From Candidatus Mcinerneyibacterium aminivorans (GTDB taxonomy: Bacteria > Macinerneyibacteriota > Macinerneyibacteria > Macinerneyibacteriales > Macinerneyibacteriaceae), in assembly GCA_008086245.1 (NCBI GenBank), contig VSIX01000140.1, positions 1 through 10,473 on the forward strand: a stretch of DNA of 10,473 bases. Direction: 5' to 3'. A program made the position numbers and the translations under genes. This document shows positions 6,763 through 10,473 of the stretch, piece after piece (positions within the stretch are counted from its first letter, which is position 1; each line of letters begins with the position of its first letter). Under the pieces are notes generated by a model. The model worked only from the letters and a program-made list of their open reading frames with translations, ran no database searches and had not been told where the DNA came from.

Positions 6763-7614
6763 TTAATTTGAAATTTTCATGCTAATATCCGAAGCCGATA
6801 CCGAATGAGTTAATGCTCCCATCGAAATCACATCTATATCCAAATCTGTCAACCCCCTCAATCGATTTCTATCTATTCCTCCCGACACTTCAATTATAAT
6901 ATTTTCATTTATACCGCGTATGATTTTAGCGGATTTTTTGATTTGCTCGTTGGTCATATTATCAAGCATTATAATATCTGCTCCCAGTTTAGCAGCCTCC
7001 TCAGCTTCATAAATCGTTTCAACCTCTACATCTATCTTTTTGCTCAAGGGAACGCTATTTTTTATCTTTTTATATGCTTTTTTGAGGCCGCCTTCTATAC
7101 TTTTATGATTATCCTTTATCATAACCATATCGTTTAAATTCAATCTATGATTTATACCTCCACCCATTCTAACCGAATACTTATCAATGTATCTGTAACC
7201 GGGTACGGTTTTTCTTGTATCTGCGATTTTTATATTTTTATTATTTAAATGTTTAACTAAATCCCGGGTTTTGGTGGCAATGCCACACATCCTCTGAAAA
7301 AAATTAAGTGCTATTCTTTCCCCTTTAAGCAGCGAGGAGGCTCTTCCCTTAATTTCTACCAGAGTTTTTTTGTTTTTTATATACTCTCCATCTTCAACCA
7401 TATACCTGATTTCAACCCTGTCATCTATTCTTTTATATACATATTCGACTATTTTTATTCCTGCAACAACCAGAGGTTCTTTATTTATAAGTACAGCAGT
7501 TTGATCTATATCAGCTGAAAGATTATCTGTAGTAATATCCTCAAGGTTCTCTCCCAAATCTTCCTTTAGAGCCCAATCGATTAAATGTAATATTTTATCA
7601 GGATTTAATCCCAT
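6763..7614 (-). CDS. nadC: Quinolinate phosphoribosyltransferase (decarboxylating)
   Basis: This enzyme combines quinolinate with PRPP, releasing CO2 and pyrophosphate, to form nicotinate mononucleotide in de novo NAD synthesis. The 283-residue length is normal. Characteristic stretches are ERIALNFFQRMCGIAT (99-114), DTRKTVPGYR (132-141), RMGGGINHRLNLNDMVMIKDNH (149-170), EVET, IIMLDNM, EVSGGI and the phosphate-binding end DVISMGALTHS. These contain the Arg, Lys and His residues that bind the carboxylates and phosphates in the family. TVPG replaces the more common TTPG. AGGAGGA (7623-7629) precedes the ATG by 8 nt. nadC usually sits with nadA and nadB; neither is here, and it lies between uvrB and dnaG. 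NAD+ is the cofactor of bacterial DNA ligase, so a link with repair and replication is conceivable but speculative. Confidence 0.95.
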   Translation of the reverse strand: MGLNPDKILHLIDWALKEDLGENLEDITTDNLSADIDQTAVLINKEPLVVAGIKIVEYVYKRIDDRVEIRYMVEDGEYIKNKKTLVEIKGRASSLLKGERIALNFFQRMCGIATKTRDLVKHLNNKNIKIADTRKTVPGYRYIDKYSVRMGGGINHRLNLNDMVMIKDNHKSIEGGLKKAYKKIKNSVPLSKKIDVEVETIYEAEEAAKLGADIIMLDNMTNEQIKKSAKIIRGINENIIIEVSGGIDRNRLRGLTDLDIDVISMGALTHSVSASDISMKISN

Positions 7615-7636
7615 CTTCGCTATCCTCCTATTTTAA

Positions 7637-9628
7637 TTAAATTCTAATATCTTCTTCCCATTTTTCCTTTAATTTATATATCTGGTCTCTTATTTCTGCA
7701 GCTTCCTCAAAAAGCAGCTTGTCACTTTTTTCCTGCATTAATGATCTAAGTTCTTCAATCATTTTGGGGATGCTTTCATGATCTATATTATCTACATTAA
7801 ATTTGTACTTCTTCTTTTCTCTATCAGAGGATCTATATTCAAGAAGAGATGAATATTTAACCTCCTTTTGAATTGTTTTTGGTTCAATGTTATGTTCTTC
7901 ATTGAATTTCTTCTGTATTTTTCTTCTTCTATTTGTTTCATCAATCATTTTCTGCATGCTATCTGTTATTTTATCTGCATACATTATAACCCTTCCGTTT
8001 ACATTTCTTGCTGCTCTTCCTCCCACCTGAATAAGAGCCCTGTAGGACCTAAGAAAGCCTTCTTTATCGGCATCCAGAATCATTACCCTGGAAACTTCAG
8101 GAAGGTCCATCCCCTCTCTTAAAAGATTAATTCCAACTATTATATCATATTTGCCGGTTCTCAAATCATTAAGTGTTTCTATTCTTTCCATGGTGCCAAT
8201 TTCAGAATGCAAATACTCGGCCTTTAACCCCTTTTCCTTTAAAAAAGAAGTCAAATCCTCCGCCATCTTCTTGGTGAGGGTGGTAACAAGAATCTTTTCA
8301 TCATTTTTTATTGTTTTTTTAGCTTCTTCCATTAAATCATAAATCTGTCCTTCAGTTTCTCTTACTTCCACTTCGGGATCGAGCAATCCGGTCGGTCTAA
8401 CTATCTGTTCTACGATATTATCACTAATTTCACGTTCATAATCTGCAGGGGTAGCAGAAACATACATAACTTTATCAAGCAGCTTATCAAATTCATCGAA
8501 AGTTAAAGGTCGATTATCAAGAGCAGAAGGAAGCCTAAAACCATGTTCCACTAGCTTTTCTTTTCTTGCTCTATCCCCCCTGTACATTCCATGTATCTGC
8601 GGAACAGTCATATGACTTTCATCAATAATTGTTAAATAATCATCGGGGAAATAATCCAGAAGAACAAAGGGTCTTTCACCTTCTTCTCTCCCGGTTAAAT
8701 ACCTTGAATAATTTTCAATTCCCTTGCAGTATCCTATCTCCTGAAGCATCTCAATATCGTAATTGGTTCTCATCTTCAATCTCTGGGCTTCAAGAATTTT
8801 ATCTTTTTTTTCCAGTTCGGCAACGCGCTCTTTCATTTCTTTTTTTATTTTAGCTATTACCTTGTTTATATCCCTCTCCGAAGTAACATAGTAAGTTGCG
8901 GGAAAAATCCGTACACTGTCAACCTCTTCAATCTTTTTCCCTGTAAGATAATCAAAATAATAAATTGAATCGATTTCATCCCCCCACATCGTAATTCTTA
9001 CAGGATTATTCTCATAAGGAGGAAATACATCAACAGTATCCCCCTGGCTTCTAATATCCCCCTTAAAAAATCCCATGTCATTTCTCTCATAATAGATATC
9101 GATAAATTTGCGGATCAGCTCCATTTTTTTTATTTTGCTGTTGTTTTGTAAAACTACTGCTCCCCTTTTATAATCACCAGGTGCCCCCACACTGTAAATA
9201 GCAGATACACTTGCTACAACTATAACATCATTTCTGGTTAAAAGTGAAGTAATTGCTTCAAGCCTCATTCTATCAATATCTTCATTTATTGATGAATCCT
9301 TTTCAATATAGGTATCTGTCTGAGGAACATAGGCTTCCGGTTGATAGTAATCAAAATAACTTACATAATAACACACCTTGTTATCGGGGAAAAATCCTTT
9401 AAGTTCAGTATAAAGCTGTCCAGCAAGTGTTTTATTATGACTTAAAACAAGAGTCGGCCTATTGAGATTTTCAATTACTTTGGAAAATGTAAATGTTTTC
9501 CCCGAACCGGTTACACCCAGAAGGGTCTGCCTTTTTCTATCACGATTATAATTTTTTGTTAATTTCTCTATAGCTTTAGGCTGATCACCCAGGGGGTCAA
9601 AATCAGAAACAACTTTTAATCTGGACAT
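7637..9628 (-). CDS. uvrB: Excinuclease ABC subunit B
   Basis: UvrB is the damage-verifying helicase-like core of nucleotide excision repair; it is loaded by UvrA and recruits UvrC. The 663 residues match the family. Visible parts are GDQPKAI (14-20), Walker A GVTGSGKT (38-45), the DNA-inserting beta-hairpin region YYVSYFDYYQPEAYVP (87-102), GYCKGIENYSRYLTGR (299-314), Walker B DESH (336-339), GFRLPSALDNRPLTF (363-377), YVSATPADYE (389-398), GINLLREGMDLPEVS (499-513), motif VI and a C-terminal UVR domain (about 618-655) for UvrC contact. Motif VI reads QVGGRAAR (534-541) where QTIGRAAR is near-universal, and GDIRSQGD (190-197) replaces the usual GTFRVRGD. The arginines of motif VI remain. The start aligns with the family N-terminus, but no good ribosome site precedes the ATG; GGAG is 18 nt away. 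It begins 10 nt after the TPR gene. The uvrA and uvrC genes are not in the window. Confidence 0.97.
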   Translation of the reverse strand: MSRLKVVSDFDPLGDQPKAIEKLTKNYNRDRKRQTLLGVTGSGKTFTFSKVIENLNRPTLVLSHNKTLAGQLYTELKGFFPDNKVCYYVSYFDYYQPEAYVPQTDTYIEKDSSINEDIDRMRLEAITSLLTRNDVIVVASVSAIYSVGAPGDYKRGAVVLQNNSKIKKMELIRKFIDIYYERNDMGFFKGDIRSQGDTVDVFPPYENNPVRITMWGDEIDSIYYFDYLTGKKIEEVDSVRIFPATYYVTSERDINKVIAKIKKEMKERVAELEKKDKILEAQRLKMRTNYDIEMLQEIGYCKGIENYSRYLTGREEGERPFVLLDYFPDDYLTIIDESHMTVPQIHGMYRGDRARKEKLVEHGFRLPSALDNRPLTFDEFDKLLDKVMYVSATPADYEREISDNIVEQIVRPTGLLDPEVEVRETEGQIYDLMEEAKKTIKNDEKILVTTLTKKMAEDLTSFLKEKGLKAEYLHSEIGTMERIETLNDLRTGKYDIIVGINLLREGMDLPEVSRVMILDADKEGFLRSYRALIQVGGRAARNVNGRVIMYADKITDSMQKMIDETNRRRKIQKKFNEEHNIEPKTIQKEVKYSSLLEYRSSDREKKKYKFNVDNIDHESIPKMIEELRSLMQEKSDKLLFEEAAEIRDQIYKLKEKWEEDIRI

Positions 9629-9638
9629 AGTCTATTAT

Positions 9639-10088
9639 TTATAACTCCAGTTCATTTAACATATCTCTTAAATCATCCTGGCCGGGATCTATCTCGAGGG
9701 ATTTTTCTATCATTTCTTTTGCTTTATCCTGCCAGTCAAGAGCATCATATATTATAGCGAGATTGTTATATGCATACTTATTTTCGGGATTTATTTCCAC
9801 ACAGTTCATATAATTTTTTATCGCGTTTTCAAAAAAGTCTTCCTCATCTGTATGGTCCTCCCAGTATTCATCAACCTGTATATCCTCAAGGGCTAACTTG
9901 CCGTATATCGCACCTAAATTAAAATAGGCTTTCTCGTTTTCTTCATCAAGTTCGGTTATTCTCTGATAAAATCGAATGGAATTTTTGAAATCCTCTTTAT
10001 CATAATAAGTTTCGGCTATCTGCAGCAGCAGATCAACATTGTTAGGGTTATCTTCCAACTTTTGAAGCAATTTTTCGATTTTTTCCAT
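9639..10088 (-). CDS. Small TPR-repeat protein
   Basis: This 149-residue, acidic, soluble protein consists of tetratricopeptide repeats and has no signal peptide or membrane segment. Repeats cover about residues 18-51 (LLLQIAETYYDKEDFKNSIRFY), 52-103 and 104-137 (AYNNLAIIYDALDWQDKAKEMI, ending LEIDP). The second is interrupted by an acidic insert of roughly 18 residues (about 66-84, around VDEYWEDHTDEED). TPRs bind other proteins; the partner is unknown. The frame is open to a TTG at 10104-10106, but ATG at 10086-10088 is chosen because AAAGGAGG sits 6 nt before it and the predicted transcription start is near 10103, downstream of the TTG. It is the first gene of the operon, 10 nt ahead of uvrB, so a role with the repair or replication genes is possible but unproven. 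Confidence 0.85.
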   Translation of the reverse strand: MEKIEKLLQKLEDNPNNVDLLLQIAETYYDKEDFKNSIRFYQRITELDEENEKAYFNLGAIYGKLALEDIQVDEYWEDHTDEEDFFENAIKNYMNCVEINPENKYAYNNLAIIYDALDWQDKAKEMIEKSLEIDPGQDDLRDMLNELEL

Positions 10089-10094
10089 ATTTAG

Positions 10095-10102
10095 CCTCCT
10101 TT
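10095..10102 (-). promoter_or_regulatory. Strong ribosome binding site deciding the TPR gene start
   Basis: AAAGGAGG lies 6 nt before ATG at 10086-10088. Starting at the upstream TTG would place this site inside the coding sequence as Lys-Arg-Arg, which argues against that start. Confidence 0.8.
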
Positions 10103-10109
10103 TCAACTA

Positions 10110-10137
10110 ATTATATCACAGGTTTTTTATATATCAA
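10110..10137 (-). promoter_or_regulatory. Sigma-70-type promoter of the operon
   Basis: On the minus strand, TTGATA (10132-10137) matches the -35 consensus at five of six positions. After 16 bp comes a perfect TATAAT (10110-10115), preceded by TGA, which gives an extended -10. Transcription should begin near 10103, leaving a leader of only about 15 nt with the ribosome site almost at its 5' end. No room remains for a riboswitch or attenuator. The promoter suits the RpoD encoded in the same operon, so sigma factor could feed back on its own synthesis. Confidence 0.75.
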
Positions 10138-10141
10138 TCTA

Positions 10142-10168
10142 TGAAAAAATCACCCCGTGATTTTTTCA
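10142..10168. terminator. Perfect 12-bp hairpin next to the promoter; bidirectional terminator or operator
   Basis: TGAAAAAATCAC and GTGATTTTTTCA pair perfectly around a CCC loop (GGG on the minus strand). Each strand ends the stem in six T, so it could stop transcription from either side and insulate the operon from upstream read-through. It ends 4 bp from the -35 box, so a regulator-binding role is also possible. It resembles the hairpins at 154-177 and 10299-10316. Confidence 0.5.
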
Positions 10169-10169
10169 A

Positions 10170-10197
10170 ATTGAAAGATAAAAGATGAAAATTGAAA
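10170..10197. repeat. Degenerate 7-bp tandem repeat, four units
   Basis: The consecutive heptamers are ATTGAAA, GATAAAA, GATGAAA and ATTGAAA. The period equals that of the tract at 33-73, although the unit differs. It follows directly after a hairpin. Confidence 0.45.
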
Positions 10198-10245
10198 AAT
10201 CTCTATAAGACAATGCCGATCCATAAGTTAGTACCGAGACTTTTT
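10195..10245. repeat. Split hairpin repeat with 28-bp interior
   Basis: The left arm AAAAATCTCTAT (10195-10206) and right arm CGAGACTTTTT (10235-10245) correspond to the two halves of the intact hairpin at 154-177. Here 28 unrelated bases (10207-10234) lie where that copy has no extra sequence. The right arm has a one-base difference (GAGAC for GAGAT). Confidence 0.35.
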
Positions 10246-10298
10246 AGATTAAGATCAAAAGCGGTAAATACTTAAAAATTATTCCATAGAAGATCTTA

Positions 10299-10316
10299 AA
10301 ATCACTATCGTGATTT
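10299..10316. repeat. Short hairpin AAATCAC-TATC-GTGATTT
   Basis: A perfect 7-bp stem with the same TATC loop as the hairpin at 154-177. The central stem pair is inverted (CAC/GTG here, CTC/GAG there), so pairing is kept despite sequence change. No long T-run follows, so it is less likely to be a terminator. Confidence 0.45.
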
Positions 10317-10473
10317 CCAAAATTGATATTTTGAGATTCGCAATACGACATTTATATAAATTCTGATGGAAGTTTAAGCGCAGTGTTGGAATCCTCATTA
10401 AAAATTGTTAATTGATTTTCGATTATAAAAAAATGGATTTTTAATTTTTTTCTAAGGTTTTATTCTTTAGTTA

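Larger units (their letters stand above)
10107..10473. other. Gene-free flank upstream of the operon
   Basis: No convincing coding frame, tRNA or rRNA is visible. From left to right it holds the operon promoter, a strong hairpin, a heptad tract, a split hairpin and a short hairpin. At 10331-10349 comes TTGAGATTCGCAATACGAC, which looks like a shortened form of the REP-like element at 115-149. A loose match to the left flank (AGTTTAAGCGCAG and later AATCCTC) lies at 10371-10396. The last 70 bases are very AT-rich with no clear structure. Confidence 0.6.

Noticed and set aside
10089-10106. TTG at 10104-10106 as the TPR gene start
   Set aside because: It lies upstream of the predicted transcription start and would bury the AAAGGAGG ribosome site in the coding region. 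The ATG at 10086-10088 is ideally spaced.
10107-10473. Riboswitch, tRNA or small RNA in the upstream flank
   Set aside because: No cloverleaf or known aptamer core could be traced, and the operon promoter lies only 22 nt before the first start codon, leaving no leader for a riboswitch.
1-10473. A defence, toxin or mobile-element system
   Set aside because: All nine genes are housekeeping or conserved families on one strand; no transposase, integrase, nuclease-toxin or phage gene is visible.

Overview
AT-rich bacterial DNA carrying one tightly packed, leftward (minus-strand) gene cluster of nine genes between two gene-free, repeat-bearing flanks. Reading in the direction of transcription, from high to low coordinates, the order is: TPR protein, uvrB, nadC, dnaG, rpoD, a ketol-acid reductoisomerase (ilvC) homologue, def, fmt and a DUF116 membrane protein. 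Gaps are 10, 22, 35, 2 and 28 nt, then a 1-nt overlap, direct abutment and an 8-nt overlap. This spacing, and a good sigma-70-type promoter (TTGATA, 16 bp, TATAAT with an extended TG) just upstream of the TPR gene, point to a single operon.

The organism cannot be named from the sequence. Shine-Dalgarno sites are mostly strong (AAAGGAGG, AGGAGGA, AAGGAGG, GAAGGA) and two genes start with TTG. The def-fmt-DUF116 run is known to me from clostridia and deltaproteobacteria. The primary sigma factor has a non-conserved insert of roughly 180 residues between regions 1.2 and 2, a trait of proteobacterial-type sigma-70 rather than the compact sigma-A of Bacillota. A deep-branching or Gram-negative-type anaerobe is possible, but that is inference.

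The operon joins several core processes: excision repair (UvrB), NAD synthesis (NadC), replication priming (DnaG), transcription initiation (RpoD) and formyl-methionine handling in translation (Fmt makes fMet-tRNA, Def removes the formyl group). dnaG-rpoD recalls the classical macromolecular synthesis operon. The KARI homologue, normally a branched-chain amino acid enzyme, is the odd member: its catalytic residues are intact, but no other ilv or leu gene is present.

The flanks (1-295 and 10107-10473) contain no credible gene. Both hold the same kinds of short elements: degenerate 7-bp tandem repeats, AT-rich hairpins of the form AAATC(T/A)C-loop-G(A/T)GATTT, and pieces resembling GAGATT...CGCAAT...GAC interspersed repeats. 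The hairpins probably also act as weak terminators. I see no defence system, CRISPR array, transposase, tRNA or rRNA. The unusual content is the KARI gene's location, some divergent UvrB motifs and the matching flank repeats.
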